Counted from the stretch's first letter, positions 15,355-25,300 are shown. The stretch: 38,058 nucleotides of DNA from Candidatus Zixiibacteriota bacterium (GCA_024277855.1 JAJRUJ010000013.1:1-38058); one strand, 5' to 3'. The notes: a model not told the origin generated them from the sequence alone. A program made the numbers and translations.

Positions 15355-16338
15355 TCAGTCGGCCGTCGGGGCCGAACTCATCATTCCCAGCGCCGCCGCG
15401 CCGATGAAACCCGCCTGATTCCCTAATTTTGCCGGCACGATCCGGATTTTTCGCGTGGCCGATTTGAAAGTCAACCTCGCCGTTTTTTGAGCGATGATTT
15501 TCACAAATTCCGCGTCGGCGTCCACCACTCCGCCGCCAATTATCAGTATTTCCGGATCGAACGCGTTGAATACCCCGGCCAGCCCGATCGCCAAATCATC
15601 GGTCACCGCCTGTAGTAATTTGACCGCAATCTGATCGTCGTTTTTGGCCGCCGCGAAAATACCGGCCAGCCGGGAATCGTCTTCTTTGGTAAAATCGATT
15701 TTCGCCAACTTACTGTCCGGGTGGAATTGCGCCAGTTTTGCCGCTCGATCCAATACCGCGGTGGCCGAAGCATAAATTTCCAGGCAGCCGCGATTTCCAC
15801 ACCCGCACCGCTCGCCGTCGGCCCGAATCGACACATGCCCTAACTCGCCACCCGACGAATGCGCACCGTGGAATACCTCGCCGTCGATAATAATCCCCGA
15901 GCCGATCCCCGAACCCAGCGTCATCACGATGACATTTTGCAGTCTTTTCCCCGCGCCGAATTTATATTCGGCGAACGCCGAGCAGTTGGCGTCGTTATCG
16001 ACCACAACCGGCAGGCCGAATTTGGTGAAAGGCGAGCGTAACTCGACATCGACCCAGCCGCGGAGGTTTGGTGATTCACCGGTAACCCGCCCCGAACGAA
16101 CGTCAACTGTTCCCGGTGAGCCAATCCCCAATGATTGAGCGGTATATTTTTTCTTCCGGCAGTTCTCGATCAGCCCGTCGAGTACATCGAGCAGAACCCG
16201 TAGCAGCGACAGCGGTCCCGAGGAAAGGTCGGTCGGTGTCCGACGAGAGATGATGACTTTGCCCTCGTCGTCGATCGCGCCGTACTTGACAAACGATCCC
16301 CCGATATCGATCCCCAAATAGGCCGATCTGTCGGTCAC
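15355..16338 (-). CDS. ROK-family sugar kinase (glucokinase-like)
   Basis: ROK kinases phosphorylate glucose or other hexoses with ATP. I chose GTG (MTDRSAYLGIDIGG) because GGGAGG lies 4 bases upstream; an in-frame TTG four codons earlier would begin inside that site. The 327 residues show the phosphate loop GIDIGGSFVK, the sugar-binding VVVDNDANCSAFAEY with catalytic Asp, VMTLGSGIGSGIII, the ExGH motif in GGELGHVSI, and the zinc motif CGCGNRGCLE. The adenine-binding end is ILIIGGGVV. Glucokinase is the likeliest activity; N-acetylmannosamine or fructose kinases are alternatives. It lies between an aminotransferase and the Cys-rich/archaemetzincin-like pair. Confidence 0.9.
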   Translation of the reverse strand: MTDRSAYLGIDIGGSFVKYGAIDDEGKVIISRRTPTDLSSGPLSLLRVLLDVLDGLIENCRKKKYTAQSLGIGSPGTVDVRSGRVTGESPNLRGWVDVELRSPFTKFGLPVVVDNDANCSAFAEYKFGAGKRLQNVIVMTLGSGIGSGIIIDGEVFHGAHSSGGELGHVSIRADGERCGCGNRGCLEIYASATAVLDRAAKLAQFHPDSKLAKIDFTKEDDSRLAGIFAAAKNDDQIAVKLLQAVTDDLAIGLAGVFNAFDPEILIIGGGVVDADAEFVKIIAQKTARLTFKSATRKIRIVPAKLGNQAGFIGAAALGMMSSAPTAD

Positions 16339-16363
16339 CCTGCCTCCCAATAGTCAGATGCAT

Positions 16364-17596
16364 CTAATGTGATGTTTTGTACCGTTCCAGTCCATGGCCG
16401 AGGGCGGTCATTGCTCTGATCAATTTGTCGGTTTCGAGCACATAAGCGATCCGCGCCTCGTTGTTGCCGATTCCCGGTGTGGCATAAAATCCCGGCCCCG
16501 GCGCCATCATCACCGTCTGGTTTTCATAAGAAAAATCGGTCAACAGCCATCGGCAGAAATCTTCGATATCGTCGACCGGAAAACCACCCATAAAATAAAA
16601 CGCCCCCGACGGTTTCCGGCACGAACATCCCGGTATTTTATTGAAATGTTCGATCACCGTATCGCGGCGTTTGCGGTATTCAGCGGTCAATTCCCGATAG
16701 TAATCCTTGCCCAGGTCCATCGCCCGCGCGGCGGCGATCTGCTCAATCGTCGGCGAACACAGTCGCGCCTGGCCCATCCGCAGGACCGCATCCATAATTT
16801 CCGGGTTGCGCGAAACCAGGCACCCGATGCGTGCCCCGCAGGCCGAATACCGCTTGGAAATGGAGTCCAGTAAAATCGCCCCTTCGGCGATTTCCGGGAA
16901 TTCCATAATCGAAGTATGCGATCCCTCGTAACAGAACTCGCGATAGACCTCATCGGAGAGGACAAACAGGTTATGTTTCCCGGCCAGTCCGACGATTGTA
17001 TTGATCTCCTCGCGAGTCAACACCGTCCCGGTAGGATTGTTCGGCGAACAAATAAAAATGGCCTTCGTCCGGTTGGTAATTTTGGCCTCGATCGCTTTTG
17101 CCGGGGGGAGATGATACCCCGTCTGCGGATCGGTTGCCAAGGGAACAAGTTTCACCCCGGCCGTAATTGCGAAACCCGTATAGTTGGTGTAGTACGGTTC
17201 AAAGACAATCACTTCGTCGCCCGGATTACAAACCGCCATCAGCGCAAAAAGGATCGCCTCCGATCCGCCGGTCGTGACCTGGATTTGCTCCGGCGGGATA
17301 TCCAATCCGACTTGTTTGTAATATCGCGAAAAACCGGCCAGCAAATCGGCTTGTCCTTGCGAATGCCCGTAGGCCAGCACCGGCTGATCGAAAGAACGGA
17401 CTGCCGCCAAAAATTCCGGCGGTGTCGGCACATCGGGTTGGCCGATATTCAATCCGTATATTGTTATCCCGCGTTCTTTGGCGGCGGTCGCATATGGGGC
17501 CAGTTTGCGGATTGGCGAGGCAGGCATCCGCGCCGACCGTTCGGACAGGCGGGCCCTACTCTGATCGGTGGCGGAAACGGTTTTCTGCTGTGTCAT
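16364..17596 (-). CDS. PLP-dependent class I/II aminotransferase (aspartate aminotransferase-like)
   Basis: A fold-type I PLP enzyme that moves an amino group between an amino acid and a 2-oxoacid. The ATG follows AAGGGGTGA. Of 410 residues, PLP-binding parts include TTGGSEAI (108-115), SPNNPTG (184-190), LSDEVYREF (213-221) and the Schiff-base Lys248 in DSISKRYSACGARIG. The Arg for the substrate carboxylate is in EARIAYV near the end. Substrate is not certain: aspartate or an aromatic amino acid is plausible. The N-terminal 25 residues are a polar extension. It begins the minus-strand unit that includes the ROK kinase. Confidence 0.9.
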   Translation of the reverse strand: MTQQKTVSATDQSRARLSERSARMPASPIRKLAPYATAAKERGITIYGLNIGQPDVPTPPEFLAAVRSFDQPVLAYGHSQGQADLLAGFSRYYKQVGLDIPPEQIQVTTGGSEAILFALMAVCNPGDEVIVFEPYYTNYTGFAITAGVKLVPLATDPQTGYHLPPAKAIEAKITNRTKAIFICSPNNPTGTVLTREEINTIVGLAGKHNLFVLSDEVYREFCYEGSHTSIMEFPEIAEGAILLDSISKRYSACGARIGCLVSRNPEIMDAVLRMGQARLCSPTIEQIAAARAMDLGKDYYRELTAEYRKRRDTVIEHFNKIPGCSCRKPSGAFYFMGGFPVDDIEDFCRWLLTDFSYENQTVMMAPGPGFYATPGIGNNEARIAYVLETDKLIRAMTALGHGLERYKTSH

Positions 17597-17781
17597 CGTT
17601 CACCCCTTACCTTTTCGGCCGAGCGATAGAAAAAACATGAAGGCCGAAATGATCACCTGTTCAGGATAAAGTATTGACCTGCCGATCCCAAAGCAAATCT
17701 GGCCGGAGAAAATCCGGCGGAAATTGTCAGTGTCCGCTTGGGTGAGAGGAACACAGACCTCGAGTTTAATGAATGTTTGCG

Positions 17782-18378
17782 CTAACTCCGGCGGTCCAAC
17801 GCCCATTCGACAGCCGCAAAAAGATCGGGGGCAATATGATCGGGTGGAGTAAGATGTTCATCTTCGATCCGCTCCCGTTCGGCGCGGCCGTACCCGGTGA
17901 GTACCAGGACCGTGGGAACTCCCAGGTTCTTGCCAAACTGGATGTCGGCGGCCCGGTCCCCGATCATCAGCGAACCTTCAATCTCGATGGCGTACTTGGC
18001 CATTGCCCGGGTGGCCATTCCCACATTCGGCTTGCGCCCGTCACACTCCTTGCGGTATTCCGGCAGGTCGGCTTGGGGATGATGTGGACAATAAAAAATC
18101 TCGTCGATTATCGCTCCCTGTTCCTGCAGCAATTCCACCAGCCGGGCGTTGACCGACTGCACCGCCTCTTCGCCATAATATCCTCGGGCCACGCCGGACT
18201 GATTGGTCACGCTGATGACCCGATATCCCCGTGCGTTCAACAATTTGATCGCCTCGGCGGCGCGGGGGAGAAGTTCAATCCCGGCCGGATCACCGAGGAA
18301 GTTTTTCTCGACAATAATCGTGCCGTCGCGGTCAAGAAAAGCCGCCGGTCGGGCGGATGTCGGTGATTCTTGTTTCAT
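17782..18378 (-). CDS. gmhB: D-glycero-beta-D-manno-heptose-1,7-bisphosphate 7-phosphatase-like HAD protein
   Basis: This phosphatase removes the 7-phosphate in the route to ADP-heptose for LPS. From the chosen ATG there are 198 residues; the longer open frame overlaps the glycosyltransferase and has no family sequence. HAD motifs are FLDRDGT (Asp16, Asp18), SVTNQSGVARG, and RKPNVGM with MIGDRAAD. The GmhB zinc loop is present as CPHH (97-100) and ECDG (111-114). The fourth ligand, Cys in the CDC of E. coli, is Gly114 here. The gene begins 25 bases after the family 9 glycosyltransferase stop, which supports a heptose or LPS role. A histidinol-phosphatase is the main alternative. Confidence 0.85.
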   Translation of the reverse strand: MKQESPTSARPAAFLDRDGTIIVEKNFLGDPAGIELLPRAAEAIKLLNARGYRVISVTNQSGVARGYYGEEAVQSVNARLVELLQEQGAIIDEIFYCPHHPQADLPEYRKECDGRKPNVGMATRAMAKYAIEIEGSLMIGDRAADIQFGKNLGVPTVLVLTGYGRAERERIEDEHLTPPDHIAPDLFAAVEWALDRRS

Positions 18379-18403
18379 AATTGTCTGTCTTGTTCTCGTT
18401 CCC

Positions 18404-19432
18404 TCAGCGATTATCTGATATACGCCGCAGCATCCCGGAGATTTGATTCGCCAGTTTATCGATGTCGATTTGCTCGAAACAATAGCGGTGATCGCGGTAA
18501 CAGTGTGCTTTTCCATGCCGACTGCAAGGGCTGCAGAATGTTCCCGCATGAACCACATGTGTATCATCTCCGCGAGGCGCGAAACCCAGTGACGGGTGAG
18601 TCGGCCCGTATAGCCCATATGTCGGAAGTCCCAGTGCGGCCGACGCATGCATCAGTCCGGAATCGGACGAAACAAAAGCCGCGCAAAGCCCCATCGCGCC
18701 GCATACCGCCTCAATCGACATTCCACAGAAAGGGAAAATATCCGCGGAACCGTGTGTCCCGATAAATTCGTCCACTTCCGCTCGATCCTGCTCCTCGGCG
18801 AAGAGAATAAATGCCGGATTGTCTCTCCCCTTGAGATCGCCGATCAACTCATCCCATAACTCGACCGGGACTTTCTTTGTCGGCCAATGCGCACCCCAGC
18901 CGATCCCGATTGTCGGCCGGCCGGCCGGCCAGCCCAGCGGCACGAGTTCCTCTACTGCCTGTTTGCGGTCTTCCGGGAGCCGAATCAGTCGTGGAACATC
19001 AGTCGAAATCGGATATCCCGCCGCAGTTATGGTCGAGAGATACCGGTCGACCACCGGGTATGGCTGGTCAAGACCCCTTTTGAGGGCGACCATCCGCCAG
19101 CGTCGCCAGAATTCTTTGGGGTAGGTCCGGACCGTTGCCGCGCCCAAGTTGCGCACAATGATCCGCGAGCGCCAATTGTCATGTAAATCGAGCACCAGGT
19201 CGAATTTTTGAACGCCAAGTTTTTCAGCCCAGGCAATTAATTCCGCTCGCCGCTGTCCGCCAAACAGGTGTGGAATTATCTTTTGCGGAAACCGGGCCAG
19301 GATCGGGGCAAATCGCTCAAAGGCCGCAAAATGAATCTCTGCTCCCGGTCTGGCGGCCGCCAGTGAATCCACGACCGGCGTCGTGAGAATAAGATCGCCC
19401 AGCGAAGACAGACGAATGACCAGACATTTCAT
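18404..19432 (-). CDS. Glycosyltransferase family 9 (ADP-heptose:LPS heptosyltransferase-like)
   Basis: GT9 enzymes add heptose from ADP-heptose to the lipid A-Kdo core on the inner face of the cytoplasmic membrane. The 342 residues start with MKCLVIRLSSLGDLILTTPV, the classic GT-B N-terminal motif. They contain GIGWGAHWPTKKVP, equivalent to the G-x-x-W-x-x-K-x-W stretch of the family, and SSDSGLMHASAALGLPTYGLYGPTHP in the donor-binding half. A Cys/His-rich tail (CSPC, HCYRDHRYC) is as seen in many heptosyltransferases. WaaF, WaaC and WaaQ types cannot be separated by eye. It starts 9 bases after uppP, with little Shine-Dalgarno, so coupling is likely. Confidence 0.9.
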   Translation of the reverse strand: MKCLVIRLSSLGDLILTTPVVDSLAAARPGAEIHFAAFERFAPILARFPQKIIPHLFGGQRRAELIAWAEKLGVQKFDLVLDLHDNWRSRIIVRNLGAATVRTYPKEFWRRWRMVALKRGLDQPYPVVDRYLSTITAAGYPISTDVPRLIRLPEDRKQAVEELVPLGWPAGRPTIGIGWGAHWPTKKVPVELWDELIGDLKGRDNPAFILFAEEQDRAEVDEFIGTHGSADIFPFCGMSIEAVCGAMGLCAAFVSSDSGLMHASAALGLPTYGLYGPTHPSLGFAPRGDDTHVVHAGTFCSPCSRHGKAHCYRDHRYCFEQIDIDKLANQISGMLRRISDNR

Positions 19433-19441
19433 AAAAACAAA

Positions 19442-20236
19442 TTAGTGTAAAAAGATGAGCCAGGCAACCCCGACAGTAAGGCAATATAGCCCAAACCACC
19501 AGAATCGACCCTGACGGATCATCCCGAACAACAGGACAAGTGAGGCATATCCGACGATCCCGGCGGCCAAACCACCCAGGGAATATATGCCCAGGGTCGT
19601 TAAAGGTACACCTTCGGTGAACGCTTTGCTCAGTGACAGTACCGAGGCGCCGAAAATTGCAGGAATAGAGAGAATAAAAGAAAACTCGGCGGCGACACCG
19701 GGGGAGATGCCCAAACCGACCGCTGCCGAAATCGTTGCGCCCGAGCGCGAAATTCCCGGCAATAAGGCGGCGGCCTGAGCGCAGCCGATGACAAAACCCC
19801 GAGGCAGGCTTAGTGGTCGCCGAATCTTCGTTTTCACCACGGTACTGAAGAGGAATATACCGGTAACCAGCAAGAATATGGCGGCGGCCGTCGGCGAGGA
19901 AAAAGCCGCATCGATTTGATCTTTTAAAAACAGGCCCAGTGCGCCGGCCGGGACACTGCCGAGGATAATGATCAATACATACTTCCAACCGCTCGGCTGC
20001 CCGTCGGCTGAACTTGTTCCGCGAAACAGATCGTTAAGTATTCTCGCCAGTTGTTTTCGGAAATAAACCAGGACTGCTCCCAGCGTTCCCAGGTGAAGAA
20101 CGACCTCGAAGGTCATACCGGGCGGATCCACGCCGAAGAGATACTCAGCCAGGACAAGGTGCCCGGAACTCGATACCGGGAGGAATTCGGTTAGTCCCTG
20201 CACTACGCCAAGGATGATCGCTGTGATGATGTCCAT
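19442..20236 (-). CDS. uppP: Undecaprenyl-diphosphate phosphatase
   Basis: This integral membrane enzyme (BacA) turns undecaprenyl pyrophosphate into undecaprenyl phosphate, the lipid carrier for peptidoglycan and surface glycans; its overproduction gives bacitracin resistance. The 264 residues include the two active-site motifs: GLTEFLPVSSSGHLVLAEY, with the catalytic Glu and Ser/His, and LLPGISRSGATI with its Arg. Eight or so hydrophobic helices lie around them. Length fits the family. It leads the unit uppP-glycosyltransferase-gmhB, a coherent envelope-glycan set. A GGGGGCAG site sits close to the ATG. Confidence 0.95.
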   Translation of the reverse strand: MDIITAIILGVVQGLTEFLPVSSSGHLVLAEYLFGVDPPGMTFEVVLHLGTLGAVLVYFRKQLARILNDLFRGTSSADGQPSGWKYVLIIILGSVPAGALGLFLKDQIDAAFSSPTAAAIFLLVTGIFLFSTVVKTKIRRPLSLPRGFVIGCAQAAALLPGISRSGATISAAVGLGISPGVAAEFSFILSIPAIFGASVLSLSKAFTEGVPLTTLGIYSLGGLAAGIVGYASLVLLFGMIRQGRFWWFGLYCLTVGVAWLIFLH

Positions 20237-20304
20237 CTGCCCCCAGGGGTTGACTCGTACCGCGGTTCATAATCCGGCGGCCGATTGTCGAAGACGAATT
20301 CGGT

Positions 20305-20952
20305 TTACATCCGAAAATTCATCCCGACTAAGAAACCGAAAGCATCGTCAATTTGCAATTCCACCACCAAGTCGAACAAATCGCCGATTTCCCACATCAT
20401 GCCGGGATTAAGGCCAATTTTCAGATCGGAATCGGAATCCATCTTAGCCGCATTATAATCAACTAATTCTAGACGGACATTCAACCGTGAGTAGAGTACA
20501 ATCTCCCGGCCCCGGGCCAAAAATGCCTGCGAGACAGCGGCGTTTCCGCCAAGGGACCAAACCCGGACTCCGGCGGCATCATAGACGCCGACCTCCGGTC
20601 CGAAAGACAACGAGAAAGAATCACCCCAGCGCGGCCCCAACAACCCCCACTGCGTTTCCCCGACCAGGACGACACCGACATCGTCGTTTCCGGCGTCGAG
20701 GTCGACCAAACCAAATTTCAAACTGCCGTCGCCCGCATTAAAAAGGCCGTGACGAACCTGGCCGAAAACAGAGAGCGGTGTACCGCTGCCCCGCTCGGCA
20801 TTAAACAGGCCGAAATACGCACCGGCGTCGGTATTACCCTGTTCCAATGGTTGCGCTGAATGAAGAAACCCGGTTAGCTGGGCCTGCGCCGAGGCGCCGG
20901 CCACAAATAGAAAGCAACAGATTCCGATCAAGATAGTTCGTGATATCCGCAA
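20305..20952 (-). CDS. Exported protein, probable outer-membrane beta barrel
   Basis: A protein of 215 residues starting at TTG, with GAGGGGGG a few bases upstream. The signal peptide MRISRTILIGICCFLFVAGA ends near AQA. The body has strand-like pieces (LSVFGQVRHGLF, SLKFGLVDLDAG, VGVVLVGETQWGLL, SFSLSFGPEVGVY) and closes with AFGFLVGMNFRM. The end is not a classical terminal aromatic but is compatible with a small barrel. I know no named family. The gene lies 68 bases upstream of uppP in the same direction, so it may share its transcript, though no functional link is evident. Confidence 0.68.
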   Translation of the reverse strand: MRISRTILIGICCFLFVAGASAQAQLTGFLHSAQPLEQGNTDAGAYFGLFNAERGSGTPLSVFGQVRHGLFNAGDGSLKFGLVDLDAGNDDVGVVLVGETQWGLLGPRWGDSFSLSFGPEVGVYDAAGVRVWSLGGNAAVSQAFLARGREIVLYSRLNVRLELVDYNAAKMDSDSDLKIGLNPGMMWEIGDLFDLVVELQIDDAFGFLVGMNFRM

Positions 20953-21106
20953 AAGACCCCCCTCTGTTGAATTACACTATTTTTATCTTTGGTACCGGCT
21001 CGGCCCCGACAAAGTTTCCGCAAATTTGTCCCGGATACGATTTTCCTTGTCTATCCGTGCGGACCGCCGTTGCCGAAGACTATATGGGAATTGCCGGAGG
21101 GGCAAG

Positions 21107-21132
21107 AAAAAACCCCGCTAACCGGCGGGGTT
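21107..21132 (-). terminator. Rho-independent terminator of the PhaR/phasin-like gene
   Basis: On the minus strand AACCCCGC (21132-21125 side) pairs with GCGGGGTT across a 6-base loop and runs into six T residues. It is 25 bases past the stop. Confidence 0.88.
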
Positions 21133-21156
21133 TATCCAAAACGATAGTCGTGACTT

Positions 21157-21726
21157 CTATTTACTTTCGAGTTTGGCCAGGATCTCCTCGATTTTCCCCG
21201 TCAGGTTGTCGACTTTTTCTTCAAGGGCATCGACATCCACCGTCCGGGCGTATTTTTTGGTGATCTTGGCCGATTTTACCGAATCTTTTATTTTAGCGGC
21301 CACCTCTTTCGATTTTTCCTCGGCCTTATCCAACGCCTCTTTGATCGCTTCAACGCGCTCACCTTTGTCCAACTCGCCACGCCTGATCAACTCATCGATG
21401 AGTTTTTCGGCGTTTTCCCGCGTGATCGATATTGCCCCGATCGCGGCCATCAGTGTCTTGTTGAGAATAGTCACCCCGCTCTTACCTCCTTTTTTGATCA
21501 GAAGCCGGACGAGTTTGCCGGTCTCGGCGGCATTATCCCATTGTTTGATTTCGTCTCCCAGCACACTGGCTAAGACCGACAGTGTGATATCTTTGCCCGA
21601 AGACGAATCGACAACCGTGAAATCAATATCGTCTTTCACCAACAAGGCGATATTGCCCATCGTAATCGTCTCCCGGGCGGTCATATCGTACAACCGACGG
21701 TTTTTGTATCGTTTGATTATCCGCAC
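21157..21726 (-). CDS. PHA-repressor N-terminal domain fused to a phasin-like helical region
   Basis: From GTG (MRIIKRYKNRRLYD) there are 189 residues; GGAGG lies about 12 bases upstream. A further GTG would add 20 residues and has no ribosome site. Residues 1-60 match the PhaR/PhbR DNA-binding domain (KRYKNRRLYD, ITMGNIALLV, DFTVVDSSSGKDIT). Residues about 75-150 (LMAAIGAISITRENAEKLID, then many E and K) resemble the phasin-like protein group of PHA granules. The tail is a coiled coil (VDALEEKVDNLTGKIEEIL). PhaR represses phasin genes and also binds granules, so joining both functions makes sense. No PHA synthase gene is in the window. Confidence 0.75.
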   Translation of the reverse strand: MRIIKRYKNRRLYDMTARETITMGNIALLVKDDIDFTVVDSSSGKDITLSVLASVLGDEIKQWDNAAETGKLVRLLIKKGGKSGVTILNKTLMAAIGAISITRENAEKLIDELIRRGELDKGERVEAIKEALDKAEEKSKEVAAKIKDSVKSAKITKKYARTVDVDALEEKVDNLTGKIEEILAKLESK

Positions 21727-21797
21727 CGCTTGGTCACTCCCTCCAATGCTTCTACGTATCTGTTCCGAAAAAGTTGTGCGCCGCACAAAATTATGGC

Positions 21798-21836
21798 AAA
21801 AAAAGCGGCGAGGGAAACAAATCTCCTCCCTCGCCG
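21798..21836 (-). terminator. Rho-independent terminator of the response regulator gene
   Basis: A 10-bp stem CGGCGAGGGA/TCCCTCGCCG (21827-21836 with 21806-21815) with an 11-base loop is followed on the minus strand by GC and seven T residues. It starts just after the stop. Confidence 0.9.
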
Positions 21837-21843
21837 GTCAATT

Positions 21844-22230
21844 TTACTTGCTGACACTCATCAGGACAATCTTGATGATATCCAGGAGTCGTTCACATGA
21901 GAACGGTTTCTTGACAAACAAGTCACCGCCCACCTTGAAACTCCGCCCGGAATCGTCCCGGGAATCTTTGCCGGTTAAGAAAATAACCGGCACCTCTGCA
22001 GTCTCCGGCGTGGTTTTCAACGCGTCACAGACCTCGTAGCCGTCCATCCCGGGCATCATGATATCCAGGAGTATCACGTCCGGTCTCATCTCGCGCGCCG
22101 TTTCGACGCCCGCCGAGGCGGTGTTTTCCGCCCGCACGGTGAAGCCCTCAGTCGTCAGAAATATCTCGACGATTTCGGTGATTTCCGGCTCATCGTCGAT
22201 GATTAAAATCTTGGTTGCATTTGTGCTCAT
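21844..22230 (-). CDS. Single-domain response regulator (CheY-like)
   Basis: The 128 residues form one receiver domain and no output domain. The acidic pocket is IDDE (11-14), the phospho-acceptor Asp56 lies in ILLDIMMPGMDGYEV, the switch Thr in IFLTGKD, and the conserved Lys in VKKPF (K108). It would pass a phosphoryl group or act by protein binding. It lies 122 bases downstream of a large sensor kinase on the same strand and has its own terminator, so it is the natural partner of that kinase. Confidence 0.92.
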   Translation of the reverse strand: MSTNATKILIIDDEPEITEIVEIFLTTEGFTVRAENTASAGVETAREMRPDVILLDIMMPGMDGYEVCDALKTTPETAEVPVIFLTGKDSRDDSGRSFKVGGDLFVKKPFSCERLLDIIKIVLMSVSK

Positions 22231-22352
22231 CAGCTTTGGTCCCGCGTCTGGGTTTGCCTATTTACCATGTCGGCGTTATACTGCCCATTCTTGAGTTAAT
22301 TGACGATGATCGTCTTATCCTCCCTGTGTCGCCAATTGACGGTCGATTATCT

Positions 22353-25300
22353 CTAATCAATTGCACACGAGGTGCTTGTCTCAGCTTTTGTTTCCCCGTT
22401 CTGCATGATTGTCGACCAGGGAATAATGCCTGACGCATTCTTGTGATATTCGTCAAGTAAATATTCCCGTTGGCCGTCTGTCAGCAGGTATACTCTTATT
22501 CCAGAGTGCGTTTTCAATAGCGCGGTATACAATTTTGCAAATCTGATTTTACCCGGTCCTCCGGTATCGAGGAAGGCCACATTTGGTTCTCCGGCATTCT
22601 CGATATCGGTTTTGGAGCGCACCCGTCGTAATGTCCAGCCGTAGGAGGTCAGATACTCGCGCAGACTCTCGAACCGTTGATCGTCACGGCAGTATACTGC
22701 GGCCGTGTTGTTCTCTTCAGATTCCGGGATCGGCATTGTCTGCGAGAGAGGGGCATCGAGATACGGGATACGGATTTTGAATGTCGTGAGAACACCCGGA
22801 TCCGATTCTACCGATAATTCACCGCCGTGTTCATTAATGATGTTACGGCAGACTGAAAGCCCGAGCCCGGTGCCGCCGGTCTTGACCTGGGTGCCCCAGA
22901 CACCCTTGGTGGAGAAGAAGGGGTCAAAGATTTTTTCAATGACGGCTTTATCAATGCCTGGACCATTGTCCGAAACCCAAATCTCCAGAGTATTATCATC
23001 CTGCCGGGCGGAGATCGATAGCTTGGCATTCGGGATGTCTTCAATAGCATCCAGGGAATTCTGGATCAGGTTCAACAGTACCTGCTGCAATTTACCCGGG
23101 ACAATCCGGATCGGCAGAGCTGAGTGGTAATCGGTCGACAGCTCAATCCGCCGATATTCAAGTTCTTTACGGACAATCGCCAGGACCGAATCGATGATGT
23201 CGGTGACGTTGCAATACTCATATGAGGTGTCCGATTGGCGTGAGAAAGTCAACAGCCCCAGCGCGATTTCGTTGGCGTTTGACGCAATCCGATTGATTTT
23301 CTCCAGCGCTTCGGCCGTCGAATTGCGGTTTTCAATGTGCTCGCCGGCATAACTGGCGTTGCCGATGATCGCACACAGGTAATTTTTAAACTCGTGGGCC
23401 ACGCCCGCGGCCAACAGGCCGACCGAGGCCATTTTCTCCGACTCGATTGCCTGTTTTTGCCACCGCGTTTCTTCGGTAATATCACGGGTAATGCCGACAT
23501 AATTGATAATTGTGCCGTTGGGATCGGTGACCGGAGTGATTGTCAGCGCTTCCTCATAGAGTTCACCGGATTTTTTCCGGTTGGTCAATTTCCCTTCCCA
23601 GACCTGACCGGCCGAGATTGTCTCCCACATCTTGCCATAAAAGTCTTCGTCCTGTTTACCCGATTTGACCAGATTCGCACTTTTCCCGACTGCCTCGGCT
23701 CTGCTATAGCCGGTCACCCGTTCGAAAGCGGGGTTGACATATTCCATCACGCCGTCGGTGTTGGTGATGATGACCACCTCCACGGCGTTTTCCACCGCTC
23801 CCTCGAGGATCTTCCGCGCCCGTTCTATTTCGACGCGGTCGGTAATATCGGCAAACGTCCAGATCCGGCCGATGGTATTCCCCTCGGAATCGCGCACAGG
23901 CCCGGTCCATCTTTCGAGTATTTTGCGTTGAGGTTTGACCAGTTCCAACTGGCAGGTATGGACTCGCTCCTTCTCCTCGTACAACTCTTCGACTAATATG
24001 GTGAACGCCTTCGAGTCTTTGAAATGACTGCTGATTGCATCGCGCACCTCGGCATCCAGTGTCCCGATTATCGTGGACGGGTCCACCCCGAAGATTTCGC
24101 CGAAACGACGGTTGGCCATGGTAATTGTCGGCCCGGCATCGAGATAACTGACCATCATGATTGCATCCGACGTCGCTTCCAGCGTATTGCGCAGGTCGGT
24201 GGCCAAAAGATGTATCTGCTCTTCTTTTTGCACCCGCTCGGTGATATCGCGGTCGGTGCCGCGGAAGCCGATCAATTTGTTCTCAGTATCGAGGATCGGT
24301 GTGGCGTTGCTCTCCAGATAATGGACCGAACCGTCACGCGCCAGCCAGCGGGTGACGACTCCATCCCAGCCGCTGCCGGTTTTGGCCGCATTGGCCAACC
24401 GCTCACGGGCCGCGGCCTTGTCGTCGGGATGGGCCAAATCATACACGTCGCGGCCAAGCAGGTATTCCGGTGAATAGCCCAGCATACCGCTGGTTGCCGC
24501 GTTACAGAACTTGGCCGTGCCGCCGGTGTCGATCTCCCACACCCATTCTGAAGTCGTTTCAACTATTGAACGGTATTTTTCTTCGCTGCGGGCGAGTTGC
24601 TCGGTCGAGATTTCGACAAGGGCGCGCGATTCGGATAACCGCCGGTCGACCCGGTTGATGATTGTTCCCAGAATCCACATCAGGAAGAATGAGACAATTC
24701 CGCCATAGATACTCATCCGGGCAGTTGTCTTGCGGGCATTGGAGACCGCGGTGGTAATATCGACCCAAACTACCAGGTGCCCGATAAACACATTGTCCGA
24801 ATCGACCATCCCGATACACCCGGCGGCAAATTTGAGCGAATCAGTCTCAAAAATCCTGGTTTGCAGGTCGCGCGGCGGCCAGACTTCGCCCCCGATATTA
24901 TTCATGACGTCCGGGAATTCGTTAAATGTATGGGCCAGTACGATCGGGTCAAAGATTCTCAATGTGTCCGGTTCAACGCCTTCCGGTACCGGGTAGTTGT
25001 ACCACTGGCCTTCACCGAGGTATGATTTGCTGACTACCGCGGCCATGTCTGAATTGACCCCTGCTTTTAATTCCTCCAGCAGTTGGTCGATTCCGGTAGC
25101 TGCCTCAATATATCCGACGCGGGCTTCCGGGTCACCGATCGGCCGAATAACCCGCACGGCAAATACTGAATTGGAAAATTCGATCCCCGATGCTTGTTTT
25201 TTGGTCAGCCGGGAGAGATAAAACGTGGAGCGCTTGATCGAATCACCATAACGTTCCGGATCATGCCAGCGCAAAAAGCAGGTCCCACTCGGTTGGATAA

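Noticed and set aside
21173-22039. Plus-strand open frame of 288 codons
   Set aside because: It runs antisense through two recognised genes and through a strong terminator between them; its composition (Ser/Leu/Ile-rich) is typical of shadow frames.
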